Below, one piece after another: positions 1 to 10,904 of a stretch of DNA of 64,000 nt (positions are counted from its first letter, which is position 1; the number at the start of each line of letters is the position of its first letter). Below the pieces are notes generated by a model, which ran no database searches, had not been told where the DNA came from, and saw nothing but the letters and a program-made list of their open reading frames with translations. A program made the translations under genes and the position numbers. The DNA is from Latrodectus hesperus (lineage: Eukaryota > Arthropoda > Arachnida > Araneae > Theridiidae): contig CM075855.1 in NCBI GenBank assembly GCA_037975125.1, forward strand, positions 87,427,706 through 87,491,705. The letters run 5' to 3'.

Positions 1-530
1 GAAATGTATTAAACGTAGAATAGAAAATCTGCAAATGCAATCAGATATTTTTTAAAATAAATTTTATTTTGTTTAGTTAAGTTGAAAATCCTATTATATA
101 GATTAAATATTAGAATAGTTAAGGTAGGTTTCAAACTTCTTAGACATTTTATGAATAAAAATAATTTTGTAATATTTTTGTATTATGAAATTGAATTAAT
201 TTTCTTGAACTTCAATATTATTTTCATGATATTAATTTTGCCAATTTTGCTCAAGTTTCAACGAAGGTTACTTGATTTAAAAATTCAATTTGTGATTCTA
301 TAAACAAGCTTACATTTCAAAATGTTTTTCTTAGATAATGTTTTTAATTCATTATAAGGACTATGATACACGGTATGAGAATCTTAAAAAGTTAAGAAAC
401 GCTTAATTATAATGACATCATCATTCAATAAAATGTTAATTTTGTCTGTGGTTCACAAAATTTAGTTTTTGATAAAGTAATTTTGACTACCGTGAATAAA
501 GGTACTCTTAGCAATTATTTAGTTCGAAGA
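1..530. other. AT-rich sequence, no gene seen
   Basis: The only open frame of any length (82-303) has strongly biased AT-rich codons and a composition of Ile, Leu, Phe and Asn, as expected from random AT-rich DNA. I see no repeat, RNA or coding signal. Confidence 0.6.
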
Positions 531-534
531 TTGA

Positions 535-745
535 TGACGAAGCTCTAGAATTTATCTCAGCCTTTTATACTCTCAGTGGGTTGATAAAAGAGAGTACTAA
601 GCATGTTTGCGAACTAAATACTGCGGTTTTCATATTAGGTTGACCTCTTTTGCATATGCATGAGGCATGCTTTGCATCAAAGTACCCTTGGTGAAGAAAA
701 CTGATATGGACACTCGTGGGTCCTTGCCACTATAGTCCATTTTCC
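535..745 (+). mobile_element. SINE family E, 5'-truncated copy
   Basis: This matches the body of the fuller copy at 19979-20268: the 'gataaa..tgagta..aagcatg' block, then 'gaactaa', 'ggttgac', 'tttgca' and the 'cactcgtgggtccttgcca' end in the same order. The tRNA-like head is absent or decayed. The family is defined only by comparison inside this window (copies near 0.5, 20.0, 23.7 and, reversed, 52.0 kb). Confidence 0.6.
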
Positions 746-1814
746 CCCTTTTTCTTAAATATATTCCATGCATTTATTAAATATATATCCCAAATTCCTC
801 TATAGGATCATTTGGATATAAAAGGATATAACGGTAAGCGTTTACAATCGGGTACCTCTTGATTTTTTGACACCAAGATAGATGCCAAGATGTGCATAAC
901 AAGATGGCCGTGGCACAAAAGCTATACAAAGATAGGGTTACCAGGATTATTAGAAATTAAAATGTATCGCCATAATGTATCGCCAAATCAAGTAGTAGCT
1001 GATTCTACACTGAACCCGATATAACAATCGTAAAGGAAAAATCTAACAATTATGCGCATCGTAACAAAACACATAAGCGATATGCGTCACCGATCTGAAA
1101 CTTGTGCATCACAAATACTCGGCTGCATTTGCCAGTGGGGCATAGATGTAGCAGGTTGTTATATTTGTGTCTCTAGATGGAGAAGAAAATAATCATAATT
1201 GATTTCTATTTCCAATAATATGGAACAGTCTGAAAATGGGAACTGTGTGAAAAAGTTCTTCAATCTGAAAAGAAGATAATTAGATGGTTATGTTGTCTCT
1301 AAGTGTTTCCTATAGATATGAGCGAATAAACTTTGTTGCCTACTGTTGCGCTGTTCAGGTAGTATCTTACAGTCGCCCAAGAACGCTAAAAAGGCTTGGT
1401 GATAAATCATTTCTTATGAATTTGTGAAGATTCTGTTGTAAGAAGAACATTCTAATAAATAGACAACGGTATCAATAGAATTGTGTGTGCAGCCATATGG
1501 ATTGAGAATTGATAGACATACTGCGGGAAAACTTTTCAAGGCAAGTCATTTCACGTGATACTGGGTTTCCATCTGTCCCATTTTTACTATCTTTCACAAC
1601 CTTACGCCTACAGGTGGGGAATGTTAAAGGAGAGTGTTCAAGAACTCAATCTGAATTACGTGAGAAAATCATCTTCTTTTGCAAAAGTTTACAGCAACCT
1701 TTGCTTCAGGATATGTTTGAGAATCTGCGTGAACAATGTGAACTCTGTCTGGAGTAAAGTGGTACACACTTTGAGAATTTACAGTACACATACCTTGGAA
1801 AATCAACGTGCCAT
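746..1814. other. Unassigned sequence, no gene seen
   Basis: Slightly richer in G and C than its surroundings between about 1080 and 1760. Two overlapping short frames (1509-1757 and 1555-1905) have no motif I recognise and lack any upstream exon structure I could support. An old unrecognised repeat is possible. Confidence 0.4.
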
Positions 1815-1916
1815 TATATATGTATGTAATGTATATGTTCTTTCTATGTATATAATGTATATGTCATATGCAAAAAATGTATGTTATATATATGTATGTA
1901 TGTAATGTATATGTTA
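1815..1916. repeat. Degenerate TATG/TATA short tandem repeat
   Basis: Repeated units built from 'atgtatgtaatgtatatg' recur at about 1822-1840, 1849-1865 and 1888-1914, with 'tatgtata' spacers. It is a decayed microsatellite or minisatellite. Confidence 0.65.
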
Positions 1917-2884
1917 AATACTTTTAAGAAATAAACTCAGGTAGTTATAATATTTTTGTTATTTACATTTCGGTACTGCTCATTTTGGCACATACTGTAC
2001 ATGGACATATGTCAAAAACGTGCTTCTGTTACAGAATGACACTTTTACTTCTGAAGACTTTTATTTCTTGCAAAGATTCTTAGCACATCGACAAAATAAA
2101 AGAAAAATAATTTAGAAATTTTAGAATCTGTTACTATAAAGTTGAATCGGGATTCAGCCATATATTCGGGTTTTCTCATTCTAAATTAATTTTTATATCC
2201 AATTTACGTGTATTCCCTATTGAAATGGTAGTATAATATACCAATTATTTTCACGTTTTTTGAAAAAAAATTCAATTTTAAAGTACTGGCATATTTAAAA
2301 TTATATTAAGAAATAATGATTTTTGAAAAATAAATATGAATTATGTGTACATATATGTCATTTTGGCATTATTATACAAACATTGACAGTATATAAAAGC
2401 AACATATATATTGTACATTTTTTTGCATGCGTACATCTTTCCAAATATTTGCGAGTAGCTTATTAAACTATGTTATTGATATATGATGTACTTTCAAGGA
2501 AATATTTTTTTCATTCAAAATTGAGTGTACTTTGAAATTTTATTGAAACTTTTCAGGTAAACAATCGACATTATCGTGATCTAATTAATAATCTATCTGA
2601 AATGAGTTATTAAAAGTATGTTGGAAGAACATAAAGTTTTTCCAGTAAAGTGATATGGAAGTGTTTTCAGAAAAAGGATAAACTATTCAAACTTTTACAG
2701 GTGAATCATGTCAGTATGATGTTAAAGGAGATAAAATAATGTTAAAGGAGGTAAAATATGTACCAAAGGAATTTCCTCAAATGCTTGTTCATCATTGAGG
2801 CTTACATGGAATGTGACACAATCTATATAATCTCAAAGATGTTCAAAGAGTTCTTAAAATATCTTCATCATGCCAAATTATATA
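1917..2884. other. AT-rich sequence, no gene seen
   Basis: Nothing recognisable except a short direct repeat near 2720-2758, where 'atgttaaaggag' occurs twice about 23 bases apart. Confidence 0.55.
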
Positions 2885-3005
2885 TCCCAATGACCAAAGA
2901 GTAGGACAACACTCTTCAGAGCGAAAGATCCCGGATTCAAACCCAAGCACAACTGAGCGACAGGAGAGGGATGTTACGTTTCTGACTTTTCTAAGACCGA
3001 ATTTT
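2885..3005 (+). mobile_element. SINE family F, tRNA-like head and start of body
   Basis: Starts with a tRNA-like 'atgaccaaagagtagg' A-box region, passes an anticodon-arm-like 'actcttcagag', and reaches a B-box-like 'ggattcaaaccc'. It continues into 'ggagagggat.tt'. The same order, on the other strand, occurs at 6440-6778 with the A-box region 'atgaccaaatggta' and B box 'ggttcgatccc'. The B-box match is the main evidence for a Pol III type promoter. Confidence 0.6.
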
Positions 3006-3007
3006 GT

Positions 3008-3215
3008 TGTTGCACTAGCATGCTTCTCTGTGGCTAGCCCAGGACTGGGCTCAACCAGTTAGATAGAATCAGCCGGGTGGAGTCCTTGTGGTTTTAAAGC
3101 AGGGATTTAGTGGAAGACTCGTAATACTTGGCCTGCCTCCCACAGAGGTATCATTTCATTTGGAGGACATTGTGACCACAACCAGTTTTAACATGCCCTG
3201 CCACCTTTAGTGAAT
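3008..3215 (-). mobile_element. SINE family C, reverse copy without its head
   Basis: Read on the minus strand it follows the 3' two thirds of the fuller copy at 41868-42160: 'aatgatacctctg', 'ggccaagtatt', 'actccacccggctg', 'ctaactggt', 'gagcccagt', and an 'aacaacaa' end. It lies next to the family F head, so two different SINEs are stacked here. Confidence 0.7.
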
Positions 3216-3314
3216 CTTTGACCCACATAACTGATTGATTGTTTTAATGGCACAACATCCAAAAAAATTAGCCATTGCAGGATGAGTAAAAATTAAAAAT
3301 TCTCAAGCCATTAA

Positions 3315-4174
3315 CCCTTTGATGGTTATGAACGAGCTGAGCTCGCAATCGAATCGTCCTTCATAATGCTCGCAAACGTGTTCCGCTCTGCAGCACGTTT
3401 TCGATAGAAACGAGTATTACTCGTGTAGTTAAATTTTCCCCCAATGCGCGCTAACGAGCTGAGCTCGTTGGCCAATATTATTCTGCATTGATAATGTTAC
3501 AAACGAATCCTGCTCGCGAATTTAGTTAGTTTTACTATCTACAGATGGCAGTACGGGTTCCATGAATTTCTTTTCATAATGATTTAGGATGTTTGTCTTT
3601 TTATCTTGTTCTTTTTATAGGCATTTTGGCGCGTTATTTTGGGTATTAGACCTGCTAGACGATGTGTGGTATGTTGCAGCAAAAATGATGCCAATGGAAA
3701 AAGAATTCACCGTGAAACACGTACATATTGCAAAGACAGTAGCACTATTATGTGTAATGCCATGTTTTAAAGTATATCACACCAAAAATATTTTTAAGTA
3801 ATTAGTGTACTTAAATGCTTTATAAAGTTTTACATTAGTTGTATTTATTTAGACTTTTCATTTTAATATTTGTCTTATATTTATAATTAAGATTATTATC
3901 TATATAATTGGTTATAATCATTTATAATTTACTATTTACTAATTATCATTTATTTATTATTTTAAAGTACTTAAAAACTGTTATTTATGTATTAAAAGTA
4001 CTTTAAGAATTTTATAAAACGCACTAGGTGAGCTATCTACGGCATCGCCAGAGAAGGGTGACATTTTCCGAAGAACGGCGAGGGAAAACAGTTGCGAATT
4101 TCGACTGCTGTTTACTCCCAATACAGCGCGAATTAAGAACGAGAAAACTAATCCTTTCCCTAACCGTCAAAGGG
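3315..4174 (+). mobile_element. piggyBac-like element, internally deleted
   Basis: Terminal inverted repeats of 14 bp (CCCTTTGATGGTTA at 3315-3328; the right end is its complement with one mismatch, 4161-4174) are each flanked directly by TTAA (3311-3314 and 4175-4178), the target-site duplication typical of piggyBac. The element is about 860 bp, against 2-3 kb for an intact one, and retains only the end of a transposase reading frame at 3673-3801. The left 200 bp carries repeated palindromes: AACGAGCTGAGCTCG occurs at about 3330 and again at about 3451, and 'acgagtattactcgt' lies between. These are candidate transposase-binding subterminal repeats. Inverted repeats, TTAA and coding remnant agree, so the class is secure; activity is not expected. 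Confidence 0.85.
3673..3801 (+). pseudogene. piggyBac transposase, C-terminal Cys-rich end (frameshifted)
   Basis: piggyBac transposases end in a Cys-rich zinc-binding domain that helps recognise the transposon ends. Here the first half is read in one frame (CCSKNDANGKRIHRETRTYC, then KDSSTIMC) and the second half in another (LLCVMPCFKVYHT, then KNIFK and a stop). The Cys spacing, the RETRTYC block and the CFxxYHT ending are the usual pattern of this domain. The switch of frame near 3755 shows a single-base-scale indel. The DDD catalytic core is missing altogether, so no enzyme can be made. It sits inside the TTAA-flanked element described at 3315-4174. Confidence 0.75.
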
Positions 4175-4178
4175 TTAA

Positions 4179-6439
4179 AATTCAGATTAAAGCTAAAATA
4201 CCCTTTTTATATAAAAATGAAATAAGTTTGGGTTGGTGAGTTTCACCAATCAAATCTCGCAACGATAAAATGTTACAATTAAAAAAAAGAAAGAAACGTC
4301 GATGATTTTCGATATTAGAATTAAATAAGCTGTGAAGAATTCGTCATATATCTGGCACTAGGAGAGCATATGGAGTAAAAATAAATAATTATGTGTAAAA
4401 CATGTGTATCCAAGGAGAAGACAATTCAATGTGATACCAGCTCTTCGCATTGGTAGAACTCGATATGAAGTGATGAATGATGAAACATTGAAACGTTTGT
4501 TAGAGACTTGCATATATATCAGAAATCCAGCCATATATTGGAAACAGACGTTTTAATGGAATATTTGATATCTTTATAAGAGACAGGAAATGAAGTACCT
4601 ATATGGGCATTTTTGGCATCCGCAAGTTTATTACCAATAGGTAGTTGTGAATAAAAAGAGAAAGGTTACGCCGAAAACAGAAGTCATGCAACTTATAGCG
4701 AATGCCAACTCGCCATATATGGTCATATACTTAATCTATACCAAATAAAAATATTCAAAACAAGTTAGCTTTACGAACATATTAATTTGAAGTTTGTATT
4801 TCTAAGTAAATGATGCTGTTCGTAGTAGACTTTCTTCTGCGGAGTTCTCTCTGATTAGGAGAAATGCATTTATTTGTTCCCAAGACATAGATGAGCACTG
4901 ACCATTTGTAAGGGTTTACACAAGTAATTTGTGAGTGCTATCAGATAATAACTCATCTCATTAGAAGTATCTTTATCGGGATTTAATATGGTAATAATAA
5001 CAGTTTTGTGTGGTAATACTTCTGCCAAGTGAAATGAATATAAGTTTTCAGTCCAAATTCTATTATAGGAAGTAAATTTGAAAGGAGTCTGGGCATAAAT
5101 TTTTAAACATATTATAGCTGATTCTGTCTTGTCCTGTATTATAATTATTTGCTTGATTTAATGCCATTATTAATTCGACATGCGAAACTAGCAATTGTGA
5201 GGCATTATATGTCTATAGAGAATTATGCCATGACTTACGTGGGTGTTAGATTCGCCTGATATTTTGTTATTAAATTGTAGAACTATAAGCTTGAGAATTA
5301 GAGATTTTGGCAAAAAATTATCTTATGACGTTAGCTAGCTGTCTCAATGCGCGAATTGTATTCAATTTCTCGGCTTTTGAAACAGGAAATGAAAATTCTC
5401 GGTAGAAAACAGTGTATGCTTTTACTTTTTTCTATAACTGTTCCCTGGATGTCGAAGGCCTAATAGAAGATGCATAATTACATCAATATTCCTTCTGGCT
5501 GCGATGTCAAGTTCTTGGTGCTATGGGTTTGGCTTCTTTCAAAAGTTACCAATTGTTGGGTATCTTCAAAATAACCCATAACTTGCTTTGCTACCTATTC
5601 GTTTCCCAATGATTATTCCACAAAGATTTATGATGTCTTTTTGGATTAGAGCTCTTTGGAACAACTAAATCAGAAGCCTTATAATTGTTTTAGGGACACT
5701 TTTCACGTCTTCATTGATATTTTCCCAATTTATCATAACATCTGTAACCACTGCAAGTTGTTTAAGTAACTGCCAATCCACCAAACTGAATACATAAGAT
5801 GTTCTGTGGTTAACATTTGGTTAACGATACTACATCCAGCCTGGATTTTTAAACAGAGAAAATAATCTCTACTGTGTATGTGCTCTTCCACTACTATATT
5901 CAAAACAGTAAATGTGCAGGAGGACAAATGACTAAATCGAATAAATGAAAAGTTTTTGATGATTCTTGAAAATGCTTTTTTTCATTTTCATTCAAAAAGA
6001 ACAATTATTAGAAATAAGCTGTTATATTTGATGCTTCGAGAACTCATCACTATTTAATTGTTTTATAGTAGCAATTGCAATGTTTTTTTTAATTTTGTTA
6101 CTGAAATAATATAATAAAATGGTTAATCATGTCAGAAGAAAGTTTAAAATCATTTTCTGAATACCATGTTTAAACTTATAAAAACAATATAGAAGGCAAA
6201 AATGTATCAGACATTTTTATATTTCTAATGACTAGAGTTTTTGAATCACTCAAAATTTGGAATATCAGACACATATATCTAAGATTTGACATCCAGTTCT
6301 GATTAGGGTTGTTTAGCCACTGCGTAGGGGACAGATTAATCGACAGAACGTTTTTATAAGGCATGTTAGCATCCAATACATAAATTATCTTCCAAGTAGC
6401 CTTTTCATAAATAATCGGTCGTATTCACATATTGCAAGG
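4179..6439. other. AT-rich sequence, no gene seen
   Basis: Short frames at 5733-5927 and 6176-6376 (both minus) have no recognisable motif. No repeat shared with the rest of the window was seen. Confidence 0.5.
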
Positions 6440-6778
6440 GAGGAAACTCCGAAACTGTTAAGCACTCACTCAATCTAACGGAAGTGCAATATCCCTCTCC
6501 CATTGGCCGAGCTGGTAGCCGAATGGTTAGCGCTCTTGCCTTCGGTTCAACAGTTCGTGGGTTCGAATCCCACCTTGGGCATGGACGTTTGTAGTGGTTC
6601 GGATTCCACTTTAAACCGTAAGTCCCGGTCTAATTAGCCCTCGTGTGCAAAAAAATGACCGTTGAGCGACAAACAAACCAAACAAACCAAACCAACCCTC
6701 TCCCATTGCTCTACAGTGGCTGGGATCGAACCTGAGATGCTTTGCTCTGAAGAGCGGAGTTTTACCATTTGGTCATGA
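6440..6778 (-). mobile_element. SINE family F, reverse copy split by a later SINE
   Basis: On the minus strand the head begins at 6778 with 'atgaccaaatggtaaaac', passes 'cgctcttcagagc' and reaches a B box 'ggttcgatccc'. The body 'agcaatgggagaggg' is then interrupted by the insertion at 6506-6695 and resumes to about 6440. Removing the insertion and one copy of the 13-bp duplication restores a continuous family F sequence that parallels 2885-3005. Confidence 0.75.
6506..6695 (+). mobile_element. SINE family A, full copy with target-site duplication
   Basis: A tRNA-like head (A box around 'ggtagccgaatggttagcg', B box GGTTCGAATCC at 6560-6570) is followed by a body with 'gtaagtcccggtctaatta', 'gccctcgtgtgcaaaaaaa' and 'tgaccgttgagcgac', and ends in an 'aaacaaacc' repeated tail. 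It is flanked by a perfect 13-bp direct repeat, CCCTCTCCCATTG, at 6493-6505 and 6696-6708. That is the signature of target-primed reverse transcription by a LINE partner. It is the best-preserved copy of the family, and inserted into an older family F SINE. Other copies: 16205-16385, 40218-40400, 51838-51916, 61430-61600 and 63880-63950. Confidence 0.9.
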
Positions 6779-8977
6779 TAAACATACATAAAACGATTAA
6801 ATTATTGAATAAATTTAGTATAATAGGTTTCCTATTTTCCTAATGATTATTTTAATGTGCTTAATTGATATTTAAGGAAATACACTTTTAAACTAGGATT
6901 AATCTGATAGGATAAATAAAAAAAATATATTTTCTTCTAGCTACCGTGCACACGAAAAGATTCGCTTACCCACTTATACAGATTTCAAAAATGGGCGTTC
7001 ATTGGCTGTAGGAAGATTTTTCCAAGAATATCAACTTCGGTATTAAAAAGATGTAATCTTAATAATGCCCAAGGAATATTTTCGAGAAACATTCCAAAAT
7101 TTCAAAGTTTTCACTCATTTAAACATTTTGAACATTCCATGAATAAATAAAGAAAAATATATAGTTTGTTAAAAATATACTCCTACAAAGTTGCCCTGAA
7201 CGTTTTAAGTTCGTTAATTATATAATTTTTAAGATTAATAAATTAAATTGTTTCATTCTCTTCTCAAGAATGCTTTAACTACTTCTCTCACAGCTCTTCT
7301 AATTAAAAGGCTTACTTTCCCCAGAAGATTACCGGCAAATTTCTTGAAAGAAAATTGAGTAAATTATTCATCTTTAATCAAATTTGTAGACGTTCGAATA
7401 ACCTCTGCGGTGCTATCAGAATCTTTCAATTCTCAAAAGTATGAAACTTTGCAATCCTTCCGGTGTACAGCGTCGATTAACCCGTTTTCGGTAAATGCGG
7501 CAGAGCAATTTCCAAGCTGAGCTTTCCTTCAACAAATATTTTCTTTTTTTTAAAAATGGAAACAATTTTCGAGCACATTAGCTATATTCAGAAATTTCTC
7601 CTTTTTTTGTCTCTTTACTTAATTACGTAACACCCCTCCAGTGTTCCTAATTATCCTTGGAGGTTATACAAATTATCTTAACAAGAAATCAGAATTTTAT
7701 TTTGAAGAGGTATATATTTTATTTCTGCCCACTGTGCGCTTTTTCCAAATAAATATTTCTGATTCTTTAATTGAGTATTAAAATTTTTACTAAAATATAA
7801 TGCAAATTAAATATTCTCATTTTTGTAGAAACCAATTCCCAATACAATACCTTTGCAGGGAAATCCACAGGGAGATTTTTAAATTTAAGTTAATCTCATT
7901 TCATTTTTTCTGAAATGATATTCCATGTCAATTCCCTTCTAATTTAAAAAAAAAAGATTGAAAATATCATTCAGTTTTGAAAGTACAATAGTATATTTTA
8001 GAGTCAATACCGTAAAAATTTAAACTTTTAATTTAAGTGGAATTAAGAGGAATTTAAGTTAATTTAATTTAAATGGGAATCTAATGTATTTCTGGATAAA
8101 TCATATTTACCATAAGTTATTATTATATGTTTGTCTTAAAAATCATGGATTAAACTCATAAAAGAAAGTAGTTTATCAATATTTGAAATGAATAAAGATA
8201 AAATAGTAATCATTATTGCTAATTTATTTAATTAGCGACAAGAAAAATTATTGGATTATTTTATTTAGAGCTATATTATCTAATTAGTAATAGTATTCAT
8301 AATTGAATAAGATACAATTACCCAATTTGGATGATCAATCTCATTGCTTTTAAAGAAATGTATTGAATCTGATATGAAGTAGAGATGAAAAAAGATATTA
8401 TAATTTTATAATTTTTATTTTTAACCATGCTAATTTTAATAAAACCTGGCATTAGTTAATTCATACAATTTTAACAATAGTTAATTTGTATATTCCATTA
8501 CATTTATTTGTTTTATGAAATTTTAGCTTCTGCGTTACAACATTTTTTGCATTTTGCCGTCTTAATGTTTTAAATAAACAAGGAAAAATCCATAAATTGT
8601 TTTAGCATCTGAAAGTCAAAACTAACCATAAACAGAGCTTAAAAATGAAAAAGAAATAATATATTCTACACAGTAGACAAATATTAATATTATTCTTCCG
8701 TAATTCTAAATTTCAGCTACTTAGCAAAGGCTCATTATCGTTATTGACAAAACTTCCCTCAATTTCTACTCCAGAAATAATGCTCGAAGTTACACAGTAA
8801 ATATTTTTTCTAATGAACGGTCATTAGAGATTTACAAGCTTCACCATTGCATGGAGCAGAATTGATGAAAACGTTTGTAACAGAATATCCATTGGGTGTA
8901 TTACAAATGGTCGATACGATGGTGGTTAATATTCATCATTTCAAAGTGAAAATCAAGCAAATGACTGCCAAGTTTAG
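6779..8977. other. AT-rich sequence, no gene seen
   Basis: Very AT-rich, with local runs such as the 'aatttaa' cluster at 8018-8075. No coding frame, RNA or shared repeat was recognised. Confidence 0.55.
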
Positions 8978-9045
8978 CTTGCCACCTATAGAGGTATCAT
9001 TTCACATGAAGAACAATGCGATTAGGATTTATCACTATACATATA
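8978..9045 (-). mobile_element. SINE family C, short reverse fragment
   Basis: Contains 'gccacctatagaggtatcat', 'ttcacatgaagaacaatgcg', matching the reverse copy at 3140-3175 ('cacagaggtatcatttcatt', 'tggaggacattgtg'). Only this central block is recognisable. The frame at 8847-9098 that overlaps it is therefore unlikely to be a gene. Confidence 0.5.
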
Positions 9046-9104
9046 ACTGCACTTGCCCAAATTATGATATAACACATAAAAGAACACACACACAATAATT
9101 GTTA

Positions 9105-9486
9105 TTGTTATTACTTATGACACTTGGATAAGTCAAGCTTGTCAGCCGATGGCTACAAAATTAAGTCAGAAAAGTGTGTCTTTCATTTATCAGAGCACCA
9201 TGAACCTGAAAATACGACTTTGCTCTAAGACTGGTCCCATAGATGATTTCAATTCTCTCATTCTCTCAATTTTGATTTTTATCTGGAGGGAGAGGATATT
9301 TTCTTCGGACTATTACATCTATGGTAACAACTTAACGACCGAACACAGGACTTTCACTTCCACACTATTTAAAGAGCACGTACATTGCATGTACTTAGTG
9401 TTTTTTAGCGGCATTGGGAATCAGACCCTGCTCTTGCGGATGGACGGCCAATGCCATAATCACTTGGCTACCATGTCCCTACCAAC
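9105..9486 (-). mobile_element. SINE family B, reverse copy
   Basis: Read on the minus strand it carries the head 'atggtagccaagtgattatg', a 'ggccgtccatccgcaagagc' arm, B box 'gggtctgattccc', then 'agtacatgcaatgtacgtgctc', 'ccatagatgtaatagtccg', 'agaaaatatcctc' and a 'ttaattttgtagcca' stretch. The order matches the complete copy at 28494-28890 and the reverse copy at 56460-56755. The 116-residue frame at 9149-9499 is a by-product of this repeat. Confidence 0.75.
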
Positions 9487-9671
9487 AAATATTAGTTAAA
9501 ATGTAATATTTATAACATATGTTGTGCAGTATAATGAAAAGTTGCTAACAAAAATTATATAATTTATGTATTTGTGTATGAATTGAATTGTTTAAATTTA
9601 AATAAAAACATGCATGAATACTATCGCTCTTAAAAAAATTAAAAATCTTACTTGAGGTCGTCCTGTATGTA

Positions 9672-10902
9672 CAGATGGGGGACAAAATAATACGAACACC
9701 TGTGAAAAAGTATGACGTATTTCACACCTGCGGTCAGCCGCGCCATCTGCAATAAGTCTAGCCATAAGTGAGCGTGAAGGGAAGGTATCAGTCTCTCAAC
9801 AGCAGTCACCTGAGTTGCGTGCTCTGCAAACTGTCTGTGATAAATTGAGATATCAGACCTGTCAGAGTTCAAGAGGAATAATAGTTGGAGCGTGTTTAAG
9901 TGGAGCATCGGTTACGGAAACAGCAAACCTTTTCTGGGGTTTGCAATGAGTAAGGTATCAGCCGTTATGACAGCGTACGAAAGGGCGGTGGCCGAAAGTC
10001 AACAGTGGCCGAAAGTCAAAGAAAGCTTGTTGATAGGGACAGACGGATCTTGAAGCGCATAATAGCCCAGCACAAGCAATCGTTATCAGGAATAACATCC
10101 GAAATGAACAGTCATCTCCAGGACCCGTTTCAGCAAAAACTGTTAAAGGAACTTCATGCTGCAGCAGCCCCATGGCAGTGGCAATTCGTAAACCACTTGG
10201 TGACAGCAACTTCATGCTTTCAAGCGACGCCAATAGTGCAGAGATCACAAAGACTGGTCTCTACAGCAGTGAAACAGGTAATATAGTCAGATGAATCATC
10301 ATTCACTCTATTCAGACGACCAAGGACGTTATCTCTGAACGCCTAGAGAAGCGTTTCATCCTGAATGCCTCTTGCCGATTGTAGAAGCATGGGGGTGGCT
10401 CCATTATGGTATGGGGTTACGATATACGCATTGTCTTGAATACTTGTTATTCTGCATGGGAGGATCAAATCCAATCACTATCTAAGCATTCTATAGGATC
10501 ATGTACATCCTTTTGTCGAACTGTATTCCCTGGAGAACGACCGTTTTCAAGACGATAACGCCTCTATCCACACTGCTTCGGTGCGTTCAAGAATAGTTCG
10601 AAGAGAGCATGACGATGAAGTTGAACATTTCGCCTGGCCCTCTCAATCTCCGGACTTGAATATTATTGAACATTTATGGGAATATTTGGAGTCCAAAACT
10701 GAACGATTTCCCTCCATCCGGACTTTCCAGATTAGAGTTATCACAAAGAGGAATGGCTTAATTTTTCTTTGAATATTGTCCATGACCTTTATGAATCTAT
10801 CCCACTTCGCATTAAATCTGTACTTCAGTCAAGGTTGGTCCAACCCTTATTAATAAAATTTTCCCATTATTTCACAGGTGTTCGTATTTTGTCCTCCATC
10901 TG
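9672..10902 (+). mobile_element. Tc1/mariner element with DD37E spacing
   Basis: Imperfect terminal inverted repeats of about 35 bp (left 'cagatgggggacaaaataat' onward; right is the complement of 'cagatggaggacaaaatacg' onward) are each bordered by TA (9670-9671 and 10903-10904), the Tc1/mariner target duplication. Total length is 1231 bp, normal for the superfamily. A broken transposase reading frame runs on the plus strand between the repeats. Within it the spacing between the second catalytic Asp and the final Glu is 37 residues, not the 34 of classic Tc1. DD37E is a known minor branch reported from mosquitoes and other animals. The element is inactive as it stands. Confidence 0.88.
9958..10850 (+). 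pseudogene. DD37E transposase, multiply broken
   Basis: Cut-and-paste transposase. The N-terminal DNA-binding part is seen at 10020-10130 as KLVDRDRRILKRIIAQHKQS followed by LSGITSEM, a helix-turn-helix pattern. The first catalytic Asp lies in SDESSFTLF (codon 10290-10292), the second in QDDNASIHTA (10554-10556), and the Glu in SPDLNIIEHLW (10668-10670), 37 residues after the second Asp. All three catalytic residues survive, but frameshifts separate the blocks, with further stops around 10340-10440. A 17-bp unit, 'gtggccgaaagtcaaca', is tandemly duplicated at 9988-10021 and disturbs the N-terminus. No functional enzyme can be translated. Confidence 0.8.
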
Positions 10903-10904
10903 TA

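Noticed and set aside
9149..9499. 116-residue plus-strand frame
   Set aside because: It covers the reverse SINE B copy and is not conserved as protein in other copies.
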